A stretch of DNA of 64,000 nucleotides from Xanthomonas sp. (GCA_018262705.1 JADFDQ010000005.1:115136-179135); one strand, 5' to 3'; positions 17,020-27,036 are shown, counted from the stretch's first letter. Numbers and translations: made by a program. Notes: generated by a model not told the origin, from the letters alone.

Positions 17020-18397
17020 GCAGGCGCTCCCACCGCGCAGCGGGAATGCGGTGCTCGTCGTGCAGCGCCAGCAGCGGTTCGAGCGTCAGTTCCGCCGGGT
17101 CGAGCTGCGGCAGGATGACCTTGGAGAAACGTTTGACCACGGCGTCCTCGCGCCATTCCGGGCGCTGCGCCAGCGCCGCCATCGCGGCGCGCGATTCGCG
17201 ACCTTCGCCCACGCATTCGAACGGCTTGTGGTCCTCGAATTCCAGCAGTGCGTCATAGCCGGAAAACAGCGCCGGATCGTCAAGCAGATTGCGGCCGACG
17301 ATGCCAACCAACCGCAGCTTGGGCAGGAACGGCGCCAACGCAAGGAACACGAACAGGCACTTCGGGCAGACGCCGCACCAGCGCGAGGTCGGCCGTTCGC
17401 CGAGGATGTGGAAGTTGCGGTTGCAGCTGGAGAAACAATCGTCGTAGCGGTCACTCTTGGCGAACTGGCGGGCCACCGCCAATTCGCTCAGCGGGCGCAG
17501 CAGCGAGTAATAGTCCAAGTCGGCGGCGACGTGCGATCGCAGGTGTGCTCCGAACGCGGATTCGAATGCCCAGCCTTTCGACCACTGGTGATTCACTTCG
17601 CCGGTGCCGGGAATCAGCGAACCGTAGCTGGCCGAACGTTCGTTCGAGAACACCACCTGATCGACGCCATGCAGAACTGCGGCGAAGGCGAGGATCGCCG
17701 AGTTCACCGCGGTCACCGGGATATGTCCGTTCCACGCGCCCTGTCGATTGAAGTCGAACAGCTGCGGCGCGAGCTGGCGGCCGATGTTGCGCGTGGGCAA
17801 TTCGGTGCGCGCGGCGCAGGCGGCGATCAGCTGCGAGCCGCCGATCCAGACCACGGTCTGTTCGACGCCCTCTGCGCGCAGCGCCTCAATGCTGACCAGA
17901 GAATCCTTGCCGCCGCCGATGGCGACCAGTGCGTGCGGACGCAGGCCGAGAACGCCAACGTCCCGTGCATGCAAGCCCTCAGCCCCGGCCCCTCTCCCGG
18001 AGGAAGAGGGGAGAGACACCGGAAACCGGATTTTCTCGCGCAGATCCAGCCCGTTGCGGTAGGCGAATTCGCCCAGCCCGTTGCGATACACCGACTCCAG
18101 CAGCCGAGCGGTTGCCGCGTCGATTTCGCCGTTTTCGATGCAAATCGTGTCCGGAACCGCGGCTTTGTAATAGCTCACCCCGGCGATCAGGTGCAGCAGG
18201 CGCAGCGCGGACAGCGCCGCGTCCATGCGCGCCGCATCCAGATTAAACGGCGCGCCCGGCACAGTGACGGTTTCGATGAGTTCCGGGCCGTCGTCGAAGG
18301 CATACACCAGCTGCGCGATGCCGGTGCGGGCGTCGAAGTCGCTGCGCACGAAGCGGAACGTGCGGATCTGGTCGCGTTGGAAAGTCCACTCGGTCAT
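17000..18397 (-). CDS. murL: UDP-MurNAc-L-Ala-L-Glu epimerase MurL
   Basis: 465 residues. A PP-loop-like nucleotide motif ([18 protein letters not shown]) fits the known ATP-to-AMP chemistry of MurL, and a Cys-rich segment ([11 protein letters not shown], then [13 protein letters not shown]) suggests a metal site. In Xanthomonas oryzae MurL converts the terminal L-Glu of UDP-MurNAc-L-Ala-L-Glu to D-Glu, replacing glutamate racemase plus MurD. Here it overlaps murD2 by 20 bp, so the two are translationally linked. About 13-20 residues before the PP-loop ([15 protein letters not shown]) are encoded by an intergenic-type repeat and look inserted. Confidence 0.85.
   Translation of the reverse strand: MTEWTFQRDQIRTFRFVRSDFDARTGIAQLVYAFDDGPELIETVTVPGAPFNLDAARMDAALSALRLLHLIAGVSYYKAAVPDTICIENGEIDAATARLLESVYRNGLGEFAYRNGLDLREKIRFPVSLPSSSGRGAGAEGLHARDVGVLGLRPHALVAIGGGKDSLVSIEALRAEGVEQTVVWIGGSQLIAACAARTELPTRNIGRQLAPQLFDFNRQGAWNGHIPVTAVNSAILAFAAVLHGVDQVVFSNERSASYGSLIPGTGEVNHQWSKGWAFESAFGAHLRSHVAADLDYYSLLRPLSELAVARQFAKSDRYDDCFSSCNRNFHILGERPTSRWCGVCPKCLFVFLALAPFLPKLRLVGIVGRNLLDDPALFSGYDALLEFEDHKPFECVGEGRESRAAMAALAQRPEWREDAVVKRFSKVILPQLDPAELTLEPLLALHDEHRIPAARWERLRDRFAA
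17976..18015. repeat. In-frame palindromic repeat inside murL
   Basis: The hairpin CCCCTCT (17989-17995) and AGAGGGG (18005-18011) is preceded by CCCTCAGCCCCGG. This resembles the CCTCTCCC/GGGAGAGG intergenic repeats common in Xanthomonadales. It is read in frame as a Ser/Gly/Arg-rich loop and does not break the gene. Confidence 0.65.
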
Positions 18398-18431
18398 GGC
18401 GTCGTTGATTGCACCGGAAGGCCGCAGGCGG

Positions 18432-21035
18432 CTACAGGATGTCCTCGGCGGGAAGCGTGCGCAGATTGTAGGCGCTGGCCATGCTGAAGCCGTAGGCGCC
18501 GGCGTCGGCGATCAACATCACATCTCCGGACGTGGTATCGGACGGCAGCTTGACCCGGTGGCCGAACACGTCGCTGGATTCGCAGATCGGACCGACCACA
18601 TCGAAATCGGCGTGCGCCTTCGCGCCCAATCGCGAGAGATTGGCGATGTCGTGCCAGGCGTCGTACAGCGCCGGACGGATCAGCGCATTCATGCCGGCGT
18701 CCAGCCCCACCCGCACCAGACCGTCCTTCTCCACCACCTGCGTGCATTGCGCGAGCAGCACGCCCGCCTCCGCCACAAGGAAGCGTCCGGGTTCGATAGC
18801 CAGTTCGAAGGCCGGATGCACGGCCTTGATTTCGGCCAAGCCTTTGGCCCATGCCTGCAAATCGAAGGGTTCGTCGTCGTTGGTGTAGGGAATCGGCAAA
18901 CCGCCGCCGATGTCGAGCACCTCGACGCTGCCGATCCGGCGCGCAAAGCCGGCGAGTTCATCGACCACTTCCTGCCAGTGGCCGACCGATTCGATGCCGC
19001 TTCCCAGATGCGCGTGCAAGCCGGTGATGCGCACGTCCAGCGCGCGCGCAGTTTCCACGAACTCGTCGACGCGCTGCGCCGACAGCCCGAACTTGGCGTC
19101 CTTGCCGCCGGTGTTGACCTTCTCGTGGTGGCCGTCACCGTGACCGAGGTCGATCCGCAGCCACAGCGCGCGACCGCGGAACAGCTCCGGCCAGCGCCAC
19201 AGCAGCTCGACGTTATCGATCGTCACGGTCACGCCCAACGCCATCACGGCCCGGTACTCGTCGATCGGCGCGAAGCTGGGCGTGAACAGCACCTGCTCGG
19301 CCATCAGTTGAGGCACCGCGGCGAACGCACGTTCGACTTCGCCCAGCGACACGCATTCCAACCCGAAGCCTTCTTCGACCAGCGCACGCAGGATCGCCGG
19401 ATGCGAGTTGGCCTTGATCGCGTAGAAACGGCGATCGACCGCCGCCACCGCCTTCAGCTGGCGCGCGCGTTCGCGCACCGTCGCCAGGTGATAGACGTAG
19501 CGAGGCGTGCCCTGGCGCGCCAGATCCAGCAACGCATGACGTTCTTCGGGTGAGGCCCACCACGGCGTCGGACGTGGTCGAAACGTGCCTTTGATTTCAC
19601 GCCAGCGCGGGCCGAACACATCGCTTTCGTGGACCGGCATCGCGCCGGAAGCGATCAGCGCATCGTGCAACTTCGGCAGCATGCCGTCGGCCACCGCCTC
19701 GTCCACCACGAAGGTCAGGTTGAGGTCGTTGGACGACTGCGAGATCAGGTGCACGCGCTCGCGGCCGAACATCGCCCACACGTCCTGCAGCTTGTGCAGC
19801 AGCGAGCGCATGCCGCGCCCGACCAAAGTAATGGCCGCACACGGCGCGATCACCTTGACCCGGCACACCTGCGCAAGATCTTCCGACAGCTTTGAGAGCA
19901 CGTCGGTGCTGATCAGGTTTTCGGACGGATCCAGCGACACCGTCACGTTGGTTTCGGCCGAACCGATCAAGTCCACCGACAGGCCGTGGGCCTTGAACAG
20001 CGCGAACACGTCGGCGAGGAAGCCGACCTGCTGCCACATCGCCACGCCTTCCATCGACACCAGTACGATGCCATTGCGGCGGCTGATCGCCTTCACCCCC
20101 GGCACCGGCTCGGCGGCGTCGTCGATACTGGTGCCGGGCAACTGCGGGCGTTCGGTATCGAGAATGGCCATCGGCACACCGGCGTTGCGGCACGGACGCA
20201 GCGAGCGCGGGTGCAGCACCTTGGCGCCGGTGGTGGCGATTTCCTGCGCTTCGTCATAGTCAAGACGGGTGAGCAGGCGGGCGTCGGGCACTTCACGCGG
20301 ATTGGCGCTGAACATGCCCGGCACATCGGTCCAGATCTCCACCCGCCGCGCGCTCAGAAGCGCACCGAAATAGGCGGCCGAAGTGTCGGAGCCGCCGCGC
20401 CCGAGAATCGCGGTACCGCCGTCACCGTGACGCGAGATGAAACCTTGGGTAATGAGCAGTCGCGTCGGCCGCGCCGCAAAGCGCGAGCGCCAATCGGCAT
20501 CGGCCTGCCATTGGCAGTTCACCGACAGCCGCTGCGACCACGCGCTCTGGTTTGGTAGCGGCGGCAGCGCGTCGAGCCAGTCGCGCGCATCCATCCAGCC
20601 AATGTCCAGCCCCTGCGCATGCAGGTAGGCGGCGCCGATGGTGGACGACAGCAGTTCGCCCTGCGCCAGCACCTCGGCCTGCCAATCCAGTGGGCGTTGC
20701 GATGCGCGCGATTCGTCGAGCAGACCGCGCAGCGCGGCAAGCCGCACGCCAAGCACTATTTCGACATCCAGATCCAGACCGGCGACGAATTCGCGGTGGC
20801 GCGTTTCCAGTCGCGCGATGCGCTCCCCCGCATCGACGGCGCCATCGGCAATCGCGGTCAATTCATTGGTGACGCCGGACAGCGCCGACACCACCACCAG
20901 CACCCGCGCGTTATTGTCGGCGGCGCGCTCACTCGCCAGTTTCCCGATGTTGTCCCAACGCGCGCGCGCGGACACCGACGTGCCGCCGAATTTGAGCACC
21001 AGCCAGCGTGACGTGGGGGCGTCGGAAGGGGTCAT
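18432..21035 (-). CDS. lysC-lysA: Bifunctional aspartate kinase / diaminopimelate decarboxylase
   Basis: 867 residues with two enzymes in one chain. Residues 1 to about 300 are aspartate kinase (VLKFGGTSVSARARW at the start, HGDGGTAILGRGGSDTSA near 203-219). About 315-465 are ACT domains (LVSMEGVAMWQQVGFLAD). From about 490 is a fold-III decarboxylase with the PLP Lys at 541 in FYAIKANSHP and LDIGGGLPIPY further on. It joins the first and last steps of lysine and DAP synthesis, and the ACT region is the expected site of lysine feedback. The fusion is known in Xanthomonadales. It lies 34 bp upstream of murL, so DAP supply and wall-precursor synthesis may be co-expressed. Confidence 0.95.
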   Translation of the reverse strand: MTPSDAPTSRWLVLKFGGTSVSARARWDNIGKLASERAADNNARVLVVVSALSGVTNELTAIADGAVDAGERIARLETRHREFVAGLDLDVEIVLGVRLAALRGLLDESRASQRPLDWQAEVLAQGELLSSTIGAAYLHAQGLDIGWMDARDWLDALPPLPNQSAWSQRLSVNCQWQADADWRSRFAARPTRLLITQGFISRHGDGGTAILGRGGSDTSAAYFGALLSARRVEIWTDVPGMFSANPREVPDARLLTRLDYDEAQEIATTGAKVLHPRSLRPCRNAGVPMAILDTERPQLPGTSIDDAAEPVPGVKAISRRNGIVLVSMEGVAMWQQVGFLADVFALFKAHGLSVDLIGSAETNVTVSLDPSENLISTDVLSKLSEDLAQVCRVKVIAPCAAITLVGRGMRSLLHKLQDVWAMFGRERVHLISQSSNDLNLTFVVDEAVADGMLPKLHDALIASGAMPVHESDVFGPRWREIKGTFRPRPTPWWASPEERHALLDLARQGTPRYVYHLATVRERARQLKAVAAVDRRFYAIKANSHPAILRALVEEGFGLECVSLGEVERAFAAVPQLMAEQVLFTPSFAPIDEYRAVMALGVTVTIDNVELLWRWPELFRGRALWLRIDLGHGDGHHEKVNTGGKDAKFGLSAQRVDEFVETARALDVRITGLHAHLGSGIESVGHWQEVVDELAGFARRIGSVEVLDIGGGLPIPYTNDDEPFDLQAWAKGLAEIKAVHPAFELAIEPGRFLVAEAGVLLAQCTQVVEKDGLVRVGLDAGMNALIRPALYDAWHDIANLSRLGAKAHADFDVVGPICESSDVFGHRVKLPSDTTSGDVMLIADAGAYGFSMASAYNLRTLPAEDIL

Positions 21036-21166
21036 GGTCGGGACGGTGAAAGCGGGGAGGACAGGACGTTCAACAACCCCGCATTCTAGCGGTCAGCCGC
21101 GGCCGCGTGCGGCATTGCAACATTCCCTCTGCTGATGTCGCGCTGACGGCAGGCACGAAGCGGGCT

Positions 21167-21775
21167 TCAGGCCGTCGGCGGCGCTACCGGCGACGCCGAA
21201 GCCGTCAGTCGCCGCAGCCCGCGCCACGCCCAGCGCCACAGCGTCCACACCGTCAGCGCCAGCAGCAGGCTGACGCCGAGTGCGAACGCCAGCGCCAGCC
21301 ATGGATGCGCAATCGCCAGCGCCAGCGCGACCACCACCAGTCCATCTTCGGCAATCGAAACGAGGCTATTACTGAACGGTTCCGGCGACGTGTTGAGCAG
21401 GGCGCGCACGCCGGATTTCAGCCCGTGGCTGGCCAGTGCCGCGCCGCCGCCAAGCGCCAGCACGCCCATGCCCAACTGCCCGTCGGGAGAGAGGGTCGCA
21501 GCCGCGAGGAAGGCACCCGCCGGAATCCGCGCCAGCGTCTGCAGCAAATCCCAGCCCGAATCCACGCCCGGAATTTTGTCAGCGAAGAACTCCGCCACCG
21601 CCAGTACGCCGCAGGTGCCCAGCACCCAGGCCGACTCGGTGGCCTGCAAGGCGGGTGGCAGGTCCACCCAACCCAACAACCCCGCCAACCCGACGCCGAA
21701 CACGGTCAGATAGGCGCGGATTCCGGACAGCCACGCCAGAAGCAGACCAATCACGAACAGATGGGCTTCGTTCAT
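21167..21775 (-). CDS. DUF4126 family membrane protein
   Basis: 202 residues, mostly hydrophobic, with about five membrane segments. The family's typical features are present: SGIRAYLTVFGVGLAG near the N-terminus, the conserved AVAEFFADKIPGVDSGWD and the Gly/Ala-rich GGGAALASHGLKSGVRALLNTSPEPFSN. Function is unknown. It is on the same strand as lysC-lysA but about 130 bp away. Confidence 0.8.
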   Translation of the reverse strand: MNEAHLFVIGLLLAWLSGIRAYLTVFGVGLAGLLGWVDLPPALQATESAWVLGTCGVLAVAEFFADKIPGVDSGWDLLQTLARIPAGAFLAAATLSPDGQLGMGVLALGGGAALASHGLKSGVRALLNTSPEPFSNSLVSIAEDGLVVVALALAIAHPWLALAFALGVSLLLALTVWTLWRWAWRGLRRLTASASPVAPPTA

Positions 21776-21879
21776 GCGCCCGTTTTAGCAGAGCAACAGC
21801 CAAAAGGGGTCAACATTTCCAAGGCGCATTGCGTTCGTGGCGCATTCCCAAAAAAAAATTCCATGAATACTCTTTTGCA

Positions 21880-23532
21880 TTACTTGACGTCCGCCACCGG
21901 CACCAACCTCAAGTCTTGAAAATCGAAGCTGAAATCGGTCAGCGGCGAGATCGCCTGCATCCGCAGTTCGCGGATCTTGCCATCCGGATCCAGCGCAAAA
22001 TTGATGAAAGCATCCGCGTTCAGACCACGGTCGCGCCAGCGCACGATGAAGGTGTCGTGCTGCCAGTGTTCGATGTCGCCCAGCAGCTGCGCGGTCCTGC
22101 TGAACTGCAATTCCAGCCCCTTCGCACCCTGCCGGATCACCACGTCGCCGTACCACGGGTCGCGGTAGGTGCCGGCGTAGCGCGCCAGCGGCAGCGACGG
22201 ACGGCTGTTGCCGTCGCGCGCAGCAAGATGTTTCTGCCAACTGTCGTCGGCATTGCCCTGCGCCTTGGCGACCGCTTCAGCATAGCCCTTCAGCCAGTCG
22301 TGGCCGGTGTTGCCCAGCATCATGTCCAGCGCTTCATAGGTGATCGCGTTGAACGCAGCGCCGACTTCGGCGCTGGTCAGCACCACCACGCCGACCTTCT
22401 TGCCCGGCAGCAGGGTCACGCGCGAGACCTGACCCGGCCAGCCGCCGGTGTGCCAGACCATCCGGTTGCCGAGATAATCCGACAGATACCAGCCCTGCCC
22501 GTAGCCGTAAAAATTCGGCGTTGCGTCGGCCAGCGCGGGAACCGTTGCTGGCCGCACCGGAATGGGCGTGAGCATCGTCCACATCTCGCGCTGGCGCTGT
22601 TCGGAGAACAGCCGCTTGGTGTCGTCGCCGGAACCGGCATAAATGCCGCCGGCCAACTGCGCGTTCATCCACTTGGCCATATCGTGGACGCTGGAATAGA
22701 TGCCACCGGCGCCGGAGACATTGCGCCAGCTGGTGACGCCGACCGGACGCAGTTCCTTGAAGTCGAACAGCGCGTTGCCGACCGCGACGTTGTCGCCCGG
22801 TCGCAGGTCGTCGCTGTTGTAGCGGGTTTCGCTCATCCCCAGCGGATTCCAGATCCGGGTCTGCAGGAACTGCTGGTAGGACATGCCCGAGGCCTGTTCG
22901 ATCACCAGTTGGGCGACGCCGAACAGAATGTTGTCGTAGGCGTATTGCTCGCGAAAGCCGCCGGTCAGCGGCACGTCCTTCAGACGCTCCGCCACCTCGC
23001 GGGTGGAATAGGTGGTGGTCGGCCAATACAGCAAATCGCCGGCGCCGAGGCTCAGCCCGGAGCGGTGCGCCAACAGGTCGCGCACGCGCATTTCGTGGCT
23101 GACGTAGGGATCGCTCATGCGGAACCACGGCAGGTGGTCGATCACCCGGTCGGTGGTCTTGAGCTTGCCGTCGTCCTGCAGCATGTTCAGCGAGGCCGCG
23201 GTGAACGCCTTGGTGTTGGAGGCGATCGCAAACAGCGTGTGCGCATCCACCGGCGCCGGCTTGCCCATTTCGCGCACGCCGTAGCCGCGCTCCATCACCA
23301 CCTTGCCGTCCTGGACGATGGCCACCGCAACGCCCGGCACGTTGAACTGCTTCTGCACGCGCGCGACATAGGCGTCGAACTGCGCCAAACGGGCCGCATC
23401 GGGAAGTTGAGCCGAAAGCGGCGCCATGGTGTCGTTGACGCTGGCGGGCGGGGTCTGCTGCGACCACGACGGCGCGGGTACGAGTGCCGTCAACAGGGCG
23501 GTCAGGGCAATGCTCAGGATGCGGGTACGCAT
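21880..23532 (-). CDS. Secreted serine beta-lactamase-like hydrolase
   Basis: 550 residues. Signal peptide MRTRILSIALTALLTALVPA (cleavage near SWSQ). The class C beta-lactamase/esterase core has the SxxK motif at 105-108 (SNTK), the Tyr-x-Asn motif YDN at 199-201, and a third motif likely around HTGGWPG. About 100 C-terminal residues (LARYAGTYRDPWYGDV) form a lipocalin-like DUF3471 domain. Such proteins are usually esterases or D-amino-acid peptidases rather than resistance enzymes. Confidence 0.85.
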   Translation of the reverse strand: MRTRILSIALTALLTALVPAPSWSQQTPPASVNDTMAPLSAQLPDAARLAQFDAYVARVQKQFNVPGVAVAIVQDGKVVMERGYGVREMGKPAPVDAHTLFAIASNTKAFTAASLNMLQDDGKLKTTDRVIDHLPWFRMSDPYVSHEMRVRDLLAHRSGLSLGAGDLLYWPTTTYSTREVAERLKDVPLTGGFREQYAYDNILFGVAQLVIEQASGMSYQQFLQTRIWNPLGMSETRYNSDDLRPGDNVAVGNALFDFKELRPVGVTSWRNVSGAGGIYSSVHDMAKWMNAQLAGGIYAGSGDDTKRLFSEQRQREMWTMLTPIPVRPATVPALADATPNFYGYGQGWYLSDYLGNRMVWHTGGWPGQVSRVTLLPGKKVGVVVLTSAEVGAAFNAITYEALDMMLGNTGHDWLKGYAEAVAKAQGNADDSWQKHLAARDGNSRPSLPLARYAGTYRDPWYGDVVIRQGAKGLELQFSRTAQLLGDIEHWQHDTFIVRWRDRGLNADAFINFALDPDGKIRELRMQAISPLTDFSFDFQDLRLVPVADVK

Positions 23533-23638
23533 GGGCGTTCCTTGCTACGGAAGCACCGAGTATGCCGCCGCAAGCTCGAACACGCGATCCGCCATCGGTC
23601 ACGGCGTATTCGGGCACGTCACGCCGGATAATGGGCGG

Positions 23639-24598
23639 ATGTCCCATCCCGCCACCACCCGCGCGCTCTGGCAAATCCATTTCTGCGTGCTGCTGTGGGG
23701 GTTCACCGCCATCCTGGGCAAACTCATCACCCTGCCGGCGCTGCCGCTGGTGTGGTGGCGGATGCTGCTGGTGACGGCGGCGCTGGCCTTGCTGCCACGG
23801 GTCTGGCGCGGGCTGGCGGCGTTGCCGGCGCGGACGCGGCTGGCTTACGCCGGCATCGGCATGCTGGTCGCGTTGCACTGGCTGACCTTTTACGGCGCGA
23901 TCAAGTTGTCCAACGCCTCGGTCGCCGCCACCTGCATGGCGTTCGCCACCCCGATGACCGCCATGATCGAGCCGCTGCTCACCCGCCAGCGCTTTCGCCC
24001 CGGCGATCTTGCGCTGGGGCTGCTGTCACTGCCGGGGATCTGGCTGGTGGTCGGCGGCGTGCCGAAAGGCATGCACGTCGGGATTGCCGTTGGCGTGGTT
24101 TCGGCGTTCTTCGTGGCGACGTTCGGCTCGCTCAACAAGCGCATGGTCGATGCCGGCGACCCACTGACTGTGACCGCGCTGGAACTGGGCACCGGCACCC
24201 TGTTGCTGACACTGCTGGCACCGCTGATGCCGGCGCTGGTGCCGGCCTTCGCCGGATCGCTGCTGACCCTGCCCTCGCTGCCGGACATGCTCTGGCTGCT
24301 GCTGCTAGCGCTGGCCTGCACCTTGCTGCCCTACGCGCTGTATCTGGTCGCGCTGCGAAATCTGTCGGCATTCACCGCACAGCTGTCGGTCAATCTCGAA
24401 CCGATCTACGCCATCGTCCTCGCGGCCATCCTGTTCGACGAACAGCAGGAACTGCACGCGCGCTTCTACCTAGGCGTGGCGATCATCCTCGCGGTCGTAT
24501 TTGCACAAGGCATCCTCGCCGGACGCCGCAAGCCGGGCCCGGCGCACGAGCACGTCGAAATGCTCGGCCTGAGCGAATCGAAGCAGGTGATCGAATGA
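23639..24598 (+). CDS. EamA/DMT family transporter
   Basis: 319 residues with about ten hydrophobic segments in two EamA repeats, starting FCVLLWGFTAILGKLI. The ATG at 23639 starts the first helix after a short cytoplasmic stretch; the longer open frame from 23426 runs antisense to the hydrolase signal peptide and is not real. Family members export metabolites, often amino acids. The substrate is unknown. Confidence 0.85.
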   Translation: MSHPATTRALWQIHFCVLLWGFTAILGKLITLPALPLVWWRMLLVTAALALLPRVWRGLAALPARTRLAYAGIGMLVALHWLTFYGAIKLSNASVAATCMAFATPMTAMIEPLLTRQRFRPGDLALGLLSLPGIWLVVGGVPKGMHVGIAVGVVSAFFVATFGSLNKRMVDAGDPLTVTALELGTGTLLLTLLAPLMPALVPAFAGSLLTLPSLPDMLWLLLLALACTLLPYALYLVALRNLSAFTAQLSVNLEPIYAIVLAAILFDEQQELHARFYLGVAIILAVVFAQGILAGRRKPGPAHEHVEMLGLSESKQVIE

Positions 24599-24646
24599 CG
24601 CGCACCGGCAGTCGCGCAAACGCGCGCGTCGTGGCAGGCTAGGCAG

Positions 24647-26281
24647 ATGTATCTTGCCTACTACGGCCTGCGCGAACCGCCGTTTTCGATCACCCCGGAT
24701 CCGCGCTTCGTCTTTCTGAGCGAACGCCACCGGGACGCGTTGGCGCATCTGCTGTTCGGGATCGACAAGGGCGGCGGCGGCGGTTTCGTCCAGCTCACCG
24801 GCGAGGTCGGCACCGGCAAGACCACCCTCAGCCGCCTGCTGCTGGAACAATTGCCGGACAACGCCCGCCTTGCGCTGGTGCTCAATCCGCGCCAGAACGC
24901 GGTCGAACTGCTGGAAACCGTGTGCGAAGAGCTGCACATCGACATCGAAGGCAAGCGCGGCAGCAGCAAGGCGCTGATCGACGCGCTCAACGTCTATCTG
25001 CTCGACGCCTACGCGCAAGGCCTGCGGGTGGTGCTGCTGATCGACGAGGCGCAGAACTTGCCTCCGGACGCGCTGGAACAGGTGCGGCTGCTCACCAACC
25101 TCGAAACCCATACCCAGAAGTTGCTGCAGGTCATCTTGCTTGGCCAGCCGGAACTGCGCGATCTGACCGCACGTCCCGAACTACGCCAGCTGGCACAGCG
25201 CATCACCGCGCGCTTTCACCTCAGTCCGCTGGACGATCGCGAAACCGCCGCCTACCTGCGCCACCGCTGGCGGGTGGCCGGTGGCTCGCGCTTCCCGTTC
25301 AACGCCAAGGCTGTTCGCCGCCTGTACCAACTCGCCGACGGCGTGCCGCGCCTGATCAACGTGATTGCCGAACGCGCGCTATTGGCCGGCTATGCGCGCG
25401 ATGCGGTCACCATCGACGCCAAGCTGGTCAACGCCGCGGCGCGCGAAGTGCTGCCGGCGGCGCGACGCTCAGACCGCCGGCCGTGGCTATGGATGGGTGC
25501 CGGTGCGCTGGCGGTCGCCGCGCTGGCTGCAGGGGGTTGGGCGCTGCGAACGCAACCGGCAACCCTTGATCCGGCGACGCAAACGCCAGCGGCGGGGCGC
25601 GTCGTACCCGCCGCCGAAACACAGAATCCTTCGCCCGTCCCGAGACAAACCGTTGAGCACCCGGATGCCGCCGCATTTGGCCAGCTGATCGATCATCCGG
25701 AAACGACGCTGGTTTCAGCCTGGCAACACCTGCTCCAACAGTGGTCGCTGCACGGCGATGCCGTGGCCATTGCACTTGACGGCGGCTGCACTCCGGCGCT
25801 CTCACAACCGCAGTTGCACTGCGTGCAGGGCAGCACCCGCCTCGACGTACTGCTGGCGCTGGATCGACCGGCCCTGCTGCACCTTCGCAGCGAAGATTCC
25901 AGCGCATGGGCGCTGCTGCTGGGCGCCGATGCGCGCAGCGCGCGGATTCAGATCGGCAGCCGCACGCTCGACGTCGATCGCACTCTCCTGCAGGCGCGCT
26001 GGGACGGCCGCTACGCAGGCCTGTGGCAGGGTCCGGAAGCGCTGACGCGAACGCCGTTGCCCGGCACCAGCGGCCCGGCGGTCGACTGGCTCTGGCAGCG
26101 GCTGGCATCGCCGCCGCCTGCCCCCGGAACGTCCTATGACGCCACCTTGCGCAACGCGGTGCGCGATCTGCAAAACGCGCGCGGCTTGCCGACCGACGGC
26201 ATCGCCGGCTCGCTGACCCTGATGGCGCTGGCCAATGACCTGCCCGGACCGCGCTTGCTGCGGGTGCTGGAAACACACTGA
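24647..26281 (+). CDS. gspA: General secretion pathway ATPase GspA/ExeA
   Basis: 544 residues. N-terminal AAA ATPase: MYLAYYGLREPPFSITPDPR is the family signature, Walker A GEVGTGKTTLS at about 52-62, Walker B VVLLIDEAQNL. One transmembrane segment at about 283-303, then a periplasmic region ending in a peptidoglycan-binding repeat (AVRDLQNARGLPTDGIAGSLTLMAL). GspA works with GspB to place the type II secretion secretin GspD in the wall and outer membrane. gspB follows 12 bp later; other T2SS genes are not in this window. Confidence 0.9.
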   Translation: MYLAYYGLREPPFSITPDPRFVFLSERHRDALAHLLFGIDKGGGGGFVQLTGEVGTGKTTLSRLLLEQLPDNARLALVLNPRQNAVELLETVCEELHIDIEGKRGSSKALIDALNVYLLDAYAQGLRVVLLIDEAQNLPPDALEQVRLLTNLETHTQKLLQVILLGQPELRDLTARPELRQLAQRITARFHLSPLDDRETAAYLRHRWRVAGGSRFPFNAKAVRRLYQLADGVPRLINVIAERALLAGYARDAVTIDAKLVNAAAREVLPAARRSDRRPWLWMGAGALAVAALAAGGWALRTQPATLDPATQTPAAGRVVPAAETQNPSPVPRQTVEHPDAAAFGQLIDHPETTLVSAWQHLLQQWSLHGDAVAIALDGGCTPALSQPQLHCVQGSTRLDVLLALDRPALLHLRSEDSSAWALLLGADARSARIQIGSRTLDVDRTLLQARWDGRYAGLWQGPEALTRTPLPGTSGPAVDWLWQRLASPPPAPGTSYDATLRNAVRDLQNARGLPTDGIAGSLTLMALANDLPGPRLLRVLETH

Positions 26282-26293
26282 CGAAGGCCCCCA

Positions 26294-27022
26294 ATGTCGT
26301 TGATCCTCGAAGCCCTGCGCAAATCCGAAGCCGAACGCCAACGCGAAGGCGCGCCCAGCGTGGCGATGGAACTGCCACCGGTCGCCGCGCGCAACGCCAC
26401 CGCGACACCAGGCTGGGTGTGGCCGACGCTGGCCGCGATTATCGCCGTGGCCATCCTCGCCGGCTGGCTTGGGCTGCGCGCAGGCAAGCGCGATCACGCT
26501 GCCAACGTTGCGAGCACAACGTCCAGGCAAGCCTCGCCAGATCAAACTGCGCTGGATGCCACGCCTGGGAACGCAATACGGGCGGCATCCGAACACCTGC
26601 CGGCCGCGCCCGTGGTCGTGCGCGAAGCGCCAAGCACACCGCCAACAGCAACGGCGGAAGCTTCTACCGCACCACAGTCCACGGCCCAGCCGACGCTTCC
26701 GTACGCAGCCATCGCAGTGGAACGCGACGAACAGCCTCCACCGCCGCCGCCCGCCCCGCGCCCGCAGCCGGCGGCGCCCACGCCAGCACCCGCTATCACA
26801 CCCTCCGACGCAGATGCGCCGTCGATCGGTTCGACCGGCCTGCCGCCGGTAAAGCTGAGCATGCACATGTGGGACGCCGACCCTGCGCATCGCTTCGTCA
26901 TCCTCGATGGCCAGCGCATGCTCGAAGGCGACCGCAACGGCGAGCTGCAGGTGATCGCGATTCGTCGCAACGGCGTCATCATCGAACGCAACGGCATCCG
27001 CGCGCGCGTGCCATTGCCCTGA
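26294..27022 (+). CDS. gspB: General secretion pathway protein GspB
   Basis: 242 residues. The N-terminal cytoplasmic motif MSLILEALRKSEAERQREG is the family hallmark. A transmembrane segment follows at about 39-58, then a Pro/Ala-rich periplasmic linker of about 110 residues, and the C-terminal GspB domain (LSMHMWDADPAHRFVILDG ... NGVIIERNGIR). It is the membrane partner of GspA. Confidence 0.9.
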   Translation: MSLILEALRKSEAERQREGAPSVAMELPPVAARNATATPGWVWPTLAAIIAVAILAGWLGLRAGKRDHAANVASTTSRQASPDQTALDATPGNAIRAASEHLPAAPVVVREAPSTPPTATAEASTAPQSTAQPTLPYAAIAVERDEQPPPPPPAPRPQPAAPTPAPAITPSDADAPSIGSTGLPPVKLSMHMWDADPAHRFVILDGQRMLEGDRNGELQVIAIRRNGVIIERNGIRARVPLP

Positions 27023-27036
27023 GGCGGCACGCGCCC

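Noticed and set aside
15841..17118. Long plus-strand open frame over murD2 and murL
   Set aside because: It is antisense to two recognised genes, has a Gln/Arg/Ala-biased composition typical of high-GC shadow frames, and no ribosome site.
17000..18397. Disruption of murL by the repeat at 17976-18015
   Set aside because: The reading frame is intact through the element and conserved motifs lie on both sides.
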